Below, piece after piece: positions 1 through 11,631 of a stretch of DNA of 64,000 bases (its first letter is position 1; each line of letters starts with the position of its first letter). The stretch is from Nymphalis io (lineage: Eukaryota; Arthropoda; Insecta; Lepidoptera; Nymphalidae): positions 8,494,001 through 8,558,000 of the forward strand of contig NC_065898.1 in NCBI RefSeq assembly GCF_905147045.1. Direction: 5' to 3'. Position numbers and translations under genes: made by a program. Under the pieces are notes generated by a model, which saw only the letters and a list, made by a program, of their open reading frames with translations, did no database searches and was not told where the DNA came from.

Positions 1-132
1 GGACCGCCAACAGTTGTTTTTATTTGGCCGGCCCATAGCATGGGCGTCCTTCCACGTGGTCTGGTGCCATCCACCTTGCCTTGAATGACAAGGCGCTCTA
101 TGGAGTTATTTCCTTGCCTTGATTTAGTTTAT
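1..132. repeat. Right end of a SINE-like insertion, cut by the window edge
   Basis: The first 125 bases match the right part of an insertion seen whole at 16962-17233 (offset 17108). The AGTTTAT at 126-132 is the right-hand target-site duplication by comparison with that copy. In the related locus near 60.66-60.68 kb the insertion is absent. The family was not recognised. Confidence 0.6.
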
Positions 133-956
133 ATTAATTATTAAATATATTCCGTTTAAAATAAACTAAGGCGCCAAAACCCATACCATTTCTTTATTTG
201 ACTAATTCGTATTTCTTAGTTTTAAAGTTCTTTTCTCTTCTTTACGAGCTCTCATGTTACTGTTTGTAAAGTCATCGCGTTCATTTGCAAATGTTGAATC
301 ACAGTTTCCAAGAGGACTCTAAAAATAATTATAAATAGAAGTTATTTAGTGATGTCAAATAATTAACATTAAAAAAACTATATTATTAAGCAAGTAATAT
401 TTTACTAACAAAGTCAGTAGTAGTAGTTTGTTTTGTTTTACTTTTGTAGGATTTTCGGCGGTATGTGTTTTCCGAATATTCATCACTAGAAACACCCGAT
501 TTATTACATGTTTATTACATATGAAACAGTAATTGAGGATGTTTCCGTTTTTTTTCTTTTCAGCTTTTACTTAAGACATTCTATTTCAGCGTGTAATTCT
601 TTTATAATATACGTCTTTTTAATTTCGGGTAAATTCAACTCAGTCAGTTTGCGTTCCTTTGTCAGACATCAGTTTATTCTTGACATATTTTAAATTATTT
701 TTCTTAGATTTTTCATTACAATATTTGGGTGAATACTCTTTGGGGTGCTTGTATTAGGAAGTGGCAGTGGCGCTGGCTGCAAAAATGTAGTATTAGATTA
801 TTAATTCGAATATTTAAAAAAATATTTATCTTAAATATTACCTACTGTAAAGCTAATAAAGCTGCTTAAAATGCTTACCACAGTTCTTGTCCCGTGATGA
901 AGGTCCAGTAAGGCTTGCGCAGCGTCCATATCAGATATTACAAATGAAGTAATCAT
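133..956 (-). pseudogene. BEN-A1: 5' exons of a broken BEN-family gene
   Basis: Reading on minus: exon 1 is 956-879, starting ATG and encoding 26 residues with the motif DMDAAQALLDLHHGT, then a GTAAG donor. Exon 2 is 776-406, after a TGCAG acceptor, and encodes PAPLPLPNTSTPKS before an in-frame stop. Further along, in other frames, are a GTQTD motif and a helical stretch ending EIECLK. Exon 3 starts at 318 and can be read PLGNCDSTFANERDD in one frame. The BEN exons would lie left of the window. The N-terminal motif and GTQTD align with intact BEN-B1, so this is a diverged paralogue in the opposite orientation. A stop plus a frame shift near GTQTD make a full protein unlikely; a non-coding transcript is possible. 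Confidence 0.7.
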
Positions 957-1019
957 TTTAACTGGTAATTAAATAATTAAACAAATATTTCTTAATAAAA
1001 TCTAAGAAACACTAAGAAA

Positions 1020-1055
1020 CAGTAATCGACTATCGACAAACTACATCGATTACTG
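1020..1055. promoter_or_regulatory. Hairpin/ATCGA-rich element upstream of BEN-A
   Basis: CAGTAATCGA at 1020-1029 is the exact reverse complement of TCGATTACTG at 1046-1055, with a 16-base loop that itself contains TATCGA. A further TATCGATTCG follows at about 1059. It lies 65-100 bases upstream of the BEN-A start codon and is kept in the other BEN-A copies (near 18128-18163, 14270-14306, 26092-26127). The ATCGAT cores resemble insect DRE sites. A promoter role is inferred from position only. Confidence 0.35.
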
Positions 1056-1085
1056 TTTATCGATTCGATTTTGTTTAGGTTATAG

Positions 1086-1120
1086 TTCAAATAAGCTTCC
1101 GATAGCAATTGTCAGCAGCT
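1086..1120 (-). promoter_or_regulatory. Conserved upstream block of BEN-A
   Basis: On minus this contains GCTGCTGACAATTGCTATCG followed by an A/T-rich stretch. Almost the same block sits at 4901-4935 upstream of BEN-B1, with the same order of flanking sequences (a TATATTTTATAC tract before it, an AAATCGAATCGAT tract after it). It is shared by paralogues whose exons have diverged strongly, which suggests a retained promoter element. No factor is identified. Confidence 0.4.
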
Positions 1121-4100
1121 ATTCAAAATAGCATTCTTTTCAATTGTCCTTTCCAGGTATAAAATATAAGGTTTTCGGCTAAAATCTTAATATTTCTATC
1201 TGTATCTTTTTAATCTAGTAAGTATATTAAAGTTGTACTAAATAATATAACCGATTAAGTCCAAATGTACAAATTTCATTATTTAGTAATAATATTTTGT
1301 CTGAAAAAATATATGTTTAATATAATATTTTCATAAAATCAATTAACAAATTTGAACGTAAACATTTTTTATTAAAAAAAAATTATTTAAGCGGGCGGCC
1401 TAGCTGATAATGTCATGATTAGTTTATGTTATGTAAGTACGATAACCCACATAACATAATGTCGGAGAGAATACTGTAAGTCTGTTCAGCTAGAGTTCCC
1501 ATTACATTTTGTTTGTTTTATAATAAATACAAATTATATAAATAAATATTAAATCATCTCGCATGAGTACATATAAAATTTGCGAGGCGAAAAGGTTTTC
1601 TACGGAAAGGATAACGGAACTTTGAAATCGAATCAATATAGGTATAGCAGTACGCATAGCAACAACAATACACACGCCACGCATGCCTCATTATACAACG
1701 TCATCGTTTGAAACAATGAATAGTTCTGAAAAGAACTGTTTATTTGAAACAAGAAGCAGCATGCAATGACGTAGTATGAGGTAATGTCAAGCTCTTAAAA
1801 GAGCTATTTTATATTCATATAATAATCTTCGCTTCAATTGGCTTCACTTCTTCAACGAAAACAACTCAACTTGCTGACTTCTTGAAACACGTCTTACTCC
1901 CGCGCTTAATTCCCCACTACCGACGATGCGCGGCTGATTTTACAAATAATCGTTTTACAGCGGCGTCGCGTTCAGTCAGTTCGAGCGGCGCAAACAGTAA
2001 TTAATTTTATAATGAACCAAACATTTTAGGTCTGTCCTAAATACATATGAAAGTAAAAAATAAAATATAAAATAATATGAGGAAATAGTTGAAGATCTCC
2101 TTAGCTATTTTCAAGATGCTTAAATAAATAAATAATATTTTAAATAACATTAAACACTATATAAATAAATAAATTCTCACCGATATTGCCAATTTAGTGT
2201 CTCAGTTACTCTTGCAAGAATGGCACTTAAACCTAGATAGGTAATGTTATGTACATATATAGTTATATGGGCGCTGGACCGTGATGCCATCTGGTTTCAT
2301 TGTAAGTAATAAATTAAACCAAATTTTTATGTATATTTGTAAAGCGCTATCTAATTCAGAACTTAAACAACACAGGAAATATTATTAACAACTTTTTGCT
2401 ATAAAGTGAATAAAATGTGGAATAATAAATTATAATTCATAATTTAAAGAACTTTCTCATTAAAATAATTTTGGTATGATCAATGAATTAAGCAAGTCAC
2501 TAACATTTTGTACTTACGGTATTAACACTATGATTTCCTTACAGATTATTTTAAGTAACGAATTAAATAAAATAAGATTTAATAGATATTTTGGGTATGT
2601 TTTATGATTATCTAATATTGTTTTAATAATTTTGAAATGTAAATATGATTTATTTTTGTCGCGACTGTGTAAACTCGATATTTCCGGTGCATGTTTTTAT
2701 TATAGTGAGTAAGAAATAATTAAGCTAATTGAAATATATTTCGACTTTTAATTAAGATTAAAAATAATTTAATATTTTTTTTATAATTATAAACAAATAT
2801 TGATTTCATTGTCAGTATAAGTAGGTAGTTATTAATTTGTTTCATTATTCACTTATTTATGTTAGAATTTATATTAGTCAATAATGGCTTTTATTTATTG
2901 ATTGATTTTTTCCATATAAGTAGGTGATTAAAGTATTATATTGTCAGCACCACATTACAGCGCCACGCACAATATAGACCATAGAATAAATAGAATCGCT
3001 GTCTATAAATAATCGAGTATAATAATTTATTAAATATTTTGTATCGTAATTAATGTTAGTCTATTTGGATCATTAGGTCAAGTTTACGTCAAACTTTAGA
3101 GTTTTCGAAGTAAGATCGAAGAGCTTAGTGCGTGTCAGTATTTTAATAAATATCTTTGTGTTAAAATAAAAAAAAAAACTTATATGTAAAGTCTAGATCG
3201 AGAGACAGAGAAATATGTGTAAGGTTCCATTTTATAAAAAAATAATTCGATTGGTAAGAAATAAGTCTTTATTCAATTACAAAATTCTTAATGTTGTCTA
3301 ATAATGTCTAAAGCCTCCTAACCCTGTTTTAAGATGATCTCCTTAAGATAACAAAAGCGATTGAAGATGAAGAAAATATATTTTATAAATAGTAACATTT
3401 TACAACTTCAATAAATTTTATTCATAATATTAGAATTTTAAAGATTTCTAATTGTCGAGAAAATGTGTAAGATAACTCTAAAATAATACAGCAGTAAAGC
3501 GCTTAAACATTAATTGTTTCAAAGACAATAAGTAACAATAGTCGTAATTTTTATGATCCCTTTTAGGGTACTGGACAATGAAAGTAGATAGGAAACCTGA
3601 AGGCTATAAAACATTATTTTATAAATGCAAGTTCTTGGTAGCTTAATCCGCTGTAAAACAAAATTTTATTCAATATTAAACAAAAGAAGATAACAGAAAG
3701 GAGCCGAAACTACAGCCAGTTTAGGTAACTGATTATGAAACAATGGGAGTCGTGTGGTGGTTAAGAAACAGCCCCTCGACTCGAGTTGCAAATTTTCGTC
3801 AGTCTTGAGTCAGACGTTGACGTTGACGTTGTGATATTGTAAAGTGACCACCTAATTGGCAATATCAGTGAGTATATATATTGATTTATGTAGTGTTTAA
3901 TCTCGAAAATAGCTAAGGAGACCCTTAACTATTTTCATATATTATTTTATTTTTTACTTTCATATGTATTTAGGTCAGATCTAAAATGTTTGGATGCATT
4001 AAAATTAATAACTGTTTTTGCTTAATCAAAATGCCGTAGTGGATTTTGAGAAGACAAATGTAAAAAAATCCAAAACTCATTTAATATAAAAAACTGTTGC

Positions 4101-4900
4101 CAATTTTCTATAAAAACATGATAAACCTATATTGATTCGATTTTAAGGTTCCGTTGAAAACCTTTTCGCCTCGCAAGTTTTATATATACTCATGCGAGAT
4201 GATTTAATATTCATTTATATAATTTGTATTTATGATGAAACGAACAAATATTTAATTTTTATTGTTTATTAGTGATTTACTAGATGGTGAAAAGATTTAA
4301 TTCACTATTTTTAAATATAGAAATGTGTCCAGGGAGAAAAAAAGTGGTATGCAATGAGACCTCATTATTTTTAATTTTATTTTGCAAATGATTTAAAAAA
4401 TAGACTTTAAAATTTAATGGGAACTCTAGATGAAGTCTCTCCGGCATTCCAATTACCCACATAACATAAAATAATCATGACCTTATAGGCTAGGCCACCC
4501 GCTTAAATTTAGTTGTTTAATTAATAAATGTTTGCGTTCAAATTTATTGTTAATAGATTTAATAAAAATATTGTATTAAGCATGTATTTTTTCAGACAAA
4601 ATATAATTACTAAATAATGAAATTTGTATAATAAGAGTTAACAAACATTTCAAAAAATGATTTCATTTAACTTTATTTGGACTTAATCGGTTATATTGCT
4701 TAGTACAACTTTAGTATAATACCTACTAGTTTAAAAAGATACAAGTAGAAACATTCGTTCTAGAAAAGAGCATCCAAAAGGATAAGGAAATAAACAATAG
4801 GTTTATTGAGGTTGCCGTGTTATACAAAGTAATGCATAAAACATCTACCTTATATTTTATACCTGAAATGGACAATTTAAAATCACGGTACCTTGAATAA

Positions 4901-4935
4901 CTGCTGACAATTGCTATCGGAATCTTATTTGAACT
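4901..4935 (+). promoter_or_regulatory. Conserved upstream block of BEN-B1
   Basis: CTGCTGACAATTGCTATCGG followed by AATCTTATTTGAACT lies about 105-140 bases before the BEN-B1 ATG. A TATATTTTATAC sequence at about 4851-4862 could serve as a TATA-like element. AAATCGAATCGATAA follows at about 4950. Equivalent blocks precede every BEN-A and BEN-B copy that keeps its 5' end (for example 21981-22015). Confidence 0.4.
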
Positions 4936-5039
4936 GTAACTACTAAACAAAATCGAATCGATAATTTTACTGTTACTTAGTGAGCTTTTATTTAGAAATA
5001 TTTATTTATTTTAAATTGCAATTCATTTCCCTTTATAAG

Positions 5040-8000
5040 ATGTTCACCGATATCGAGGCGGCTGAAGCGCTGCTTGAGCTTCGCTACAACACACGTGGTA
5101 AGTGATAGCTTCTTTTATTATAGATAGATAACAAATCTGAATAAGGATTAATTTTAATTTATAACGTTTAAATTTTAACAGTCGAAACAATATCTATTGG
5201 CGTCGCAACGCAGGTAACGATAAAACTAAAATGGTTTCTTTTGAACTAAGGATACCTAAGTACCCAACATTTGTCTCCCAATAAATATCAAACAAAAGAT
5301 TTCGTTACACATGAGACAGTACGCAACCGATGCATTTCTCAAATGTTTTAGATCAATTAATAACTGAAGTAAAATATTATTAGAATATTGTAACGATACT
5401 ATTACTGACCGAACTATACTATATTTATAACTTATATACCTCCATTGAATACACGGGCGAAAATTTGTAAAAAATAATTTAAAAATTTTCAAGCGAGCCA
5501 CCTAGCTTAATTTAGGGGAATCATATAACTGTAAAAACGGTCATTATATATCTAAGCCTAAATTTATTTAACTGTGACCAGCCTTATAGTTATTAAGACT
5601 TATAAAATCTCGTATATTTTATGAATATAATAAATTGTAAGAAGATCGTATATCGATATCGAGATCGCGTCGTAGTATACATTTTTGAAGCATTTATTTT
5701 TCGACAGAAGCAATCTCACATTAATCAATACGGTTTTTTTAATCTTTACTATATCCTCGTATATAAAATATATAAACGGAGTACCTATGTTTAATATATA
5801 CCTACCGAGGTACTAATTAGTATTTGAGTTCTTCAAAAAGTTGTATAAGTATTAAGTATGTATACCATATAAAATAATAATCGACAAATAACAGATGTGC
5901 TTAAATAATTATAAAAACAATAATCTTCTGCGAAATCGTGAACAATATTATTTTGTCATGCATTGATTGTGTGTAAAAAGTGAGCTCGTCGGGAAAGAAC
6001 GCGTAAACCTTAAGGCCCACGATAATAGTTTTACTCAAATATCTTGCATGTACAGACAGTGATCAGTTACATTTTATTATATATATATAGTAAAAGACTA
6101 AGTGTTCGAAATATACGATTAAATTAAATTAAAAAGTTTTTTGTTTTACCTTGAAAACTTTCAACGCTAGGCGAGTCAGCCAACTGACGATGATTGGTCG
6201 GCCGCCGAGTTACAGCACTGATTCAAATATTTACAATTATTTCAATAGGTTACGATTAAAAGTGGTATATTAGCTTTGGGTTACCTTCTCCTGTATATAA
6301 CATATTCCCTTTTGACAATAGAAAATCAAAAATAGGAAAGAAGCAATGCAATGCTGAATGTTCTATTAAGCCAGTCATAATAGGTTTACTCTTAGCCATT
6401 TAAGTCATAAATAACAAGATTTTCTTTTATTTTTCAGCCGCAAATCAATCATTACCCATGCCAAATCTACCCGAGAGGAACGATCAAGGAACGCAGACCG
6501 ATCCTGTTCTCGATTATCCTTCAAGTGTCAATTTAGAAGAACTGGAAACGGCATTAAAACGCTTGTACCAGCAGGTCCTAGCCGTATTATCTAATTTTGA
6601 AAAAAATGAAAGACGATCAATAATGGATAGGACATCTGAAGATCGAGGACTAGATGAGAATGAAGAGATTTTAGCAGTAGAAGAACCGACCATTGTTCTT
6701 CAAAATACGTCAAGTGTTGAGCTCGAAATGGATGAGATGGCTGGTGGCTTAAAAATACGTAGAGTATCAGCGCAGACTACTAACGCATGTTTGCCATTGT
6801 CGGTTAACAATGTTGATATGGTTTGTATGTTTATATATTATTCATGTGTATACATAAGTAGTTAAGTATATAAAATTTAATTACCTCTAAAGTTCGACGT
6901 AAACTTGACCTAATGATCCAAATAGACTTTAATATTAGCACAGAATATATAACGTATCTCTCTATCACTGGCGTCCAATGGGTAAAAGTAATTTACTGAA
7001 AGAGACCAGGTGCAGATCTAAAGGCTTTCGAGCTTTCCGAGGCAAGGCTGTTAAAACTGCTAACTTCGGAAGTCCGAGCTGCTACTGACAATTTCTTAAA
7101 AAAAATCCAGCAACATTATTATTGGTCCATCCGGGATCTTTATATATGTGCTTTCACAACTTAAAGGCTGCAAACATATTTATATTACATAGGACTCATA
7201 ATCAACTGAATTATAAAATTTCTATGGTCCTAATTTGATTTCAAAATTTTTAAATAAAAACAAATAGCATTAGACTAAAGTTATTTTTTATTATGAATTA
7301 CGATACAAAATATTTAATAAATTATTATACTCGATTATTTATAGACAGCGATTCTATTTATTCTATGGTCTATTTTGTATGTGGCGCTGTAATGAGGTGC
7401 TGACTATATAATACCTTAATCACCTGTTTATAGGGAAAAGATCAATCAATAAATAAAAGCCATTATTGATTAATATAAATTCTAACATAAATAAGTGAAT
7501 AATGAAAAAAATTAACAACTACCTACTTATACCGACAGTGAAATCAATATAATTATTAAAGTATTTTTAATTCGTAGGTTTCAATTGGAAACGGCAATGT
7601 CACCGTGCCTGCCAGACTAATGGCAGAAATCGATTGGACTTCTCACACCTCAGCGACGAGACGATTGTTGCAATCCGTCTTTCCTAGAAGGTAATTACTA
7701 ATTTCGGTTAACATTTAAATAGAAATTAATCAAATGCATTATTTCTTACATTGTCCTTGTATAATGCTCCGTTTTAATTATTCTTAGTAAAATTAAAATA
7801 TATTTAAAAAAATATATAGTTTAATTAATAACGTAATAATAACCGAGATTAATATTTGAAAGCATTTTTCATTTAGATTAAGCCTAATAAAATATGGTAC
7901 GTAAACGAATTGCCTCGGTGGTCAAGTTCGTTTAATCCGCTGCTGATCCTTATTATACATTAATTTAAAAAATGTCCCTAATAAACGAAGTTATTAGAGT

Positions 8001-8604
8001 CACTTGCCTCAAACTGAAATCTGCGGCACCAAATGTTAAAATAAAGGACTATGTCTTAATACGTTAAGTATCTTTGAAAATATTAATAAAAATGAATTAA
8101 TTAAAAATAAACCTTTTTAGAATTCTAGCCACTCATTCCTTAACTGGAAAGCAGTCACCAGCGTTTGCGAATAAACCACCGAAAAAGCAATTGGACCCCA
8201 AATTAGTAGACGATATTGTCAACACCGTCGCTGAAAGGTGCAATGTTCCTAAAAGGATTGTTAGGTTGGTATTCATATTTTAATCCCATAACTTTTGTAC
8301 CCTTAAACTTTTTAATGTTTAGATATTTTATTAAGAAAATAGAATATATTTGTATTATACCATCTAACAAAAAATTTTTTACCTAAAACTAATTATTAAA
8401 AGTAATTAAGCAAATGACAAAATATGTTTTTGTAGTCCGGAGACTTAGTGTTAAAAAAATTACAGGAGTTCAATTACGACAAAATGTTCGGACGAAGCAA
8501 AGTTATATAGAAATCGTCAACGGTACAGAAAAAAGCGCGAACAACAAAACCGAGAGAACGTCCCGCCATCTTCTGCGACATCGGGCGAATCCACCACTGT
8601 TTGA
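5040..8604 (+). CDS. BEN-B1: intact BEN-domain protein, five coding exons, 278 aa
   Basis: Proposed exons: 5040-5097, 6438-6820, 7578-7690, 8121-8264 and 8466-8604, all with AG acceptors and GT donors and compatible phases, giving 837 nt with one stop. N-terminal residues 1-19 contain IEAAEALLELR, probably a short amphipathic helix. GTQTD is at 37-41. Residues about 48-78 are helical (LEELETALKRLYQQVL), followed by an acidic region. The BEN domain runs from about 148 to 245: PARLMAEIDWTSHTSATRR, then LDPKLVDDIVNTVAER, then SSITTKCSDEAKLYRNR, and a basic tail RKKREQQNREN. This layout matches BEN-solo proteins such as Insensitive/ELBA, which bind DNA as nuclear repressors or insulator factors; the function here is inferred from that family. 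Upstream it faces a broken BEN-A. The start is the first ATG after the conserved promoter block. Expression is not shown. Confidence 0.8.
5182..5213 (+). other. Possible 32-nt alternative (poison) mini-exon in intron 1 of BEN-B1
   Basis: A TTTTAACAG acceptor and a CAG/GTAACG donor bracket 32 bases that begin TCGAAACAATATC. Joined to exon 1 it reads VETISIGVATQ, but because 32 is not a multiple of three the next exon is then read out of frame and stops before the BEN domain. The same segment with both splice signals occurs at 22262-22293 and, more diverged but still 32 nt, near 61834-61865. Actual use is unknown. Confidence 0.4.
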
Positions 8605-8688
8605 GATTAAGGAGACAAAGATCTAAGATCAATTTTTACCATTTATTCAATTATATATTATTCAATTGAAAATATGTAATTACTATTA

Positions 8689-8694
8689 AATAAA
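8689..8694 (+). promoter_or_regulatory. Polyadenylation signal of BEN-B1
   Basis: AATAAA lies 85 bases after the stop codon at 8602-8604, followed by a T-rich stretch. BEN-B2 has the same signal at 26009-26014. Confidence 0.5.
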
Positions 8695-8719
8695 ATATAT
8701 TTTTTAGCTTTTTTTTTGA

Positions 8720-10553
8720 CCACAATGACCATAATGAATCAAGTACAAATTTAAATGTCATTACCAACAAACCGCGGTAACTGTAACTATAGATATGAAA
8801 ATAAAGCATAACGGTATCTTAGTTTTTTTTTTGCTCATAAATATAACAGCATCGAAATAACCCAATGTAAACATGTAAAGTTTAATCTAAGATCGAGGGT
8901 ACACATTTGAACATTTGTAGTAGCAGGGTCAACTAGGTACCTACCACTGAGTTTTCATTTTTTGTGTCAGTCGTTCGCGACTGTCAACCATTGTAAAGCA
9001 GTGTAATAGATTAATCTTATGACTTTCTCTCTATAAAAAGAGTCGTACGTACTTAGTTACTTAACTCAAAAAAAAATATTAAATTTATTATTATTTTAGT
9101 AAAGACGAGAGAATTAAAAAAAAAAATTCGATTCATACAGAATTTTCGTGTCATATAAACTACATTCATTGGATGTTTATTCAGGGTTTAGTATTTTTAG
9201 TATCGTCTATTATAAGTTAGTTATCATAAAACTAAATCTTTTTTAAATTAATTTTCAAATTAAGCTTTTAAAATTGTCGCAATTCGTACCACTGGCACGA
9301 CTTACACGACTACCACTGTTACGAATAAAATAATACCTTTACAATTTTACCTATATGTTTACAATACATTTGCACTCCATAGATTGGAGACATATTTGAG
9401 GCTGCAACAATGTTGGTTAAGATTTGCTTTTAGTAGGTACGCCTTAGTAACCTTGTTATGGAGTTTGATGTAATCTAATAATCGGTAAGTTACAATAATA
9501 ATCAATGAATCGGTAATCTAAAGTTATAGTCAGACAATCATCATTGTATAAATACAATTACTAGGTAACTAAAATTCACTAAGGATTCACGAAAAAATGG
9601 CGTATAGATTCATATCGTAGACAGAGAAAGTAATAGACGCAATGACGATTTCCTTCTTACTTATACAAGAAAGAGAACGAAAATTACGTTACAAAAGACA
9701 AAGATAGAATTATAAAATCTTTTGTTCCTTATCGCATAACTAGTATTATCATATATTTATATATCAGTTCATTGTGTTTATTGTTCAATTTTTGCTTATT
9801 TTTATGTTAGAAAACTATTCTAACCCAGTGAAAACCATCCTTATATCATATCGAAGATTATCCAATGGTGCATTGTCGTTTTATTTCATGTTAAAGCGAT
9901 AGCAAGTAGCAAATTGCCGGCGTGTATTATCACGCGTAAGAATGACGGTTTTATCCCTAATTATAGTTTATCAGTGATCATTATTGATGTTATAGTACGC
10001 AACCTTATGTCGCATTAAAATCCTGAACATAATAGGATTTTCTGTTGTTTATTAATCATAACCTATAATTATTTATCACGTAAGTGCTGGCAGCGTCAGC
10101 TAATGAAATGTCTGTGAATGCAGTTACTATGGCAACATTATACGCATACATTGACATACTAATTCTGTCTCAATCGCGGTTTGACGGCCCCTTGGTCTAT
10201 TAGTTTCTCTGTTAAGTCAAGTATCTAATGTTTCAATTTTCCAACTATGCTGTTAACCACCCTAGGTGGGACAAGGAATGTTGGCATTTATTATCTGTAA
10301 TAAGTTAAATGTTAATATTTTCAATTTAACTTTTTAGCTTTTATTTGATAGTTTGCTCTTTTACTTTTTAAGAATGAATTAGATAACATATGAAGAATTT
10401 TCTATCATTGAGATAGGGTGGGGCTGCGGCCTATCATACTAAATTTTAATTAATATATTTAATATAGAAAAAAAGGATCATGAAAAAAACAGATTCAAAA
10501 CGCAATTTTTCCCGTATCCATAACGATTATCATAGATTATTTTTTATCTCAAC
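8720..10553. other. Downstream flank of BEN-B1, no gene seen
   Basis: AT-rich sequence with no convincing coding region. Much of it recurs downstream of other BEN-B copies: 8720-9060 resembles 60010-60310, and 9150-10150 resembles 36185-36560 plus 37590-38050. Against this copy the 36-37 kb version has about 1 kb of extra sequence (36560-37590). An unidentified repeat with GTAGACAGAGAAA occurs near 9619. Confidence 0.5.
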
Positions 10554-10782
10554 CGTAGACAGAGAAACTAGTCTATGATCTCAAACAATTATATCACGTC
10601 AATTGAATGTCAAAGTTTGTTTATTTGTCTTTACTCCTCTAGTGATTAAAAGAGGCTTTAAGTAGGTGTAATGTAAGGAGTAAAACTTAATATATATAAA
10701 TATTCACATCACAGTTTATAATGGTATATCACTCACACTACAGTAGTACCGCAGGCAGATAAGCTTAGTTTCTCTGTCTACG
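10554..10782. repeat. Short inverted-terminal-repeat element
   Basis: CGTAGACAGAGAAACTA at 10554-10570 is the exact reverse complement of the sequence at 10766-10782, enclosing 229 bases in all. The size suggests a MITE, but no clear target-site duplication is visible. One end sequence also occurs alone near 9618, so a local inverted duplication is also possible. Confidence 0.35.
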
Positions 10783-11329
10783 AGTAGTACCCTTAATTTC
10801 ACTGCAGTCAATGATTACCACATTAAAAATGAAGTTGTTTTGATTCATTTTATTGTTTTGTAAATATTAATGTTTGAGTAAAATAATACGACAGCACCCG
10901 TGTCTATGTTTTATTGAAAATTTTCAGTTGGTAGGCGAAAATATTATTCAATTAAAAAATTAAATTTCAATAGTATATGGTTAAAAAAATGATATGACAC
11001 GTTTTCAATATTGCATGCAGCCAACTCTCCTCCTAGTTCCAGGCTTGAGACTGGCACTACGAGTCCCTATCCAGCGGCGGAACTACGTAGCGTCCAGACG
11101 TTCACGATCCACGTTAAGAGGATACTGCATTTTATCTGAAACATTAGATAACATAATCGGTATTCTAAATTTTCAGAACTTAATTATTCTTTAATATTAT
11201 TTATTGGAACCCACTACATTTATTGGACAAATAAAATAGCCACATATTAGATTGATAATCTTACATACCTGAAACTTGTGTCCCGGTTCCCCTGACCCCA
11301 AATAACTAATTCTAATTTTTAGTTTACTA
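10783..11329. other. 3' flank of BEN-A2, no gene recognised
   Basis: On minus, two AATAAA signals lie at 11224-11219 and 11205-11200, just beyond the BEN-A2 stop, and are likely poly(A) signals. A GC-richer stretch at about 11000-11130 reads NVDRERLDAT on minus before a stop; it may be an old exon or repeat and was not identified. Part of the flank (11147-11330) is repeated at 16215-16410. Confidence 0.45.
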
Positions 11330-11612
11330 TTAATTAGATGAATTCGAGCAATCGGATTCATAGGGAGAAATATTTTCTTTCTCAACTATTTTGCGCTTCT
11401 TCTTATTTTGTTCACGGGTTCTAAACATTTTGCTTTCGTCAGCACATTTCGTGGTTATGCTGGTTCTAAAAACAAGAAATAAGAAAAATGAATACAAACT
11501 GATATAAAATCAATATATCTTTACATTAATGAAAGTTAGTTAAACTTTACCTTACTACATTCTTTGGTACAGAACAATTTTCTACCACAGTTTAAACAAT
11601 ATCATAGTTCGA
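11330..11612 (-). pseudogene. BEN-A2: detached C-terminal BEN exons
   Basis: Terminal exon 11465-11330 on minus follows a TTTTTAG acceptor. It encodes TSITTKCADESKMFRTREQ, a basic KKKRKIVEKEN and then SPYESDCSNSSN with a stop. Upstream, 11612-11551 is the end of the preceding BEN exon (SVPKNVVR), already carrying the TAA found in other BEN-A copies. The copy is then cut: about 20 unrelated bases (11613-11631) join it to an inverted copy of the 5' flank. Not expressible as a full protein from this site. Confidence 0.7.
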
Positions 11613-11631
11613 TTTCTGTAATCGTTGTAGA

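Larger units (their letters stand above)
957..5039. other. Intergenic region between divergent BEN-A1 and BEN-B1 (old inverted repeat)
   Basis: No gene was recognised. The two halves are diverged reverse complements. Examples: 1503-1650 against 4120-4255, with a shared CTCGCATGAG element and CGAGGCGAAAAGG; 2025-2165 against 3890-4010; and 1390-1465 against 4450-4510, with ACCCACATAACATAA and GGGCGGCC/GGCCACCCGC. This marks an old head-to-head duplication of the gene plus upstream region. The middle (2300-3850) is AT-rich; GACGTT is repeated in tandem near 3813-3832. The short ORFs here are not supported: they recur only because the whole segment is recently duplicated. Confidence 0.6.

Noticed and set aside
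508..693. Plus-strand ORF MFITYETVIEDV... repeated in copies
   Set aside because: It is the antisense of BEN-A exon 2.
1502..1684. 60-codon minus-strand ORF MRGVCIVVAM... found in three copies
   Set aside because: It recurs only because the whole block is duplicated; it lies in the BEN-A upstream region, shows no family motif, and the inverted-repeat partner at 4.2 kb does not keep the frame.
5040..8604. Transfer of the BEN gene from a polydnavirus
   Set aside because: Some such viruses carry BEN genes, but this one has five coding exons with ordinary splice sites and insect BEN-solo layout, so an endogenous insect gene is the simpler view.
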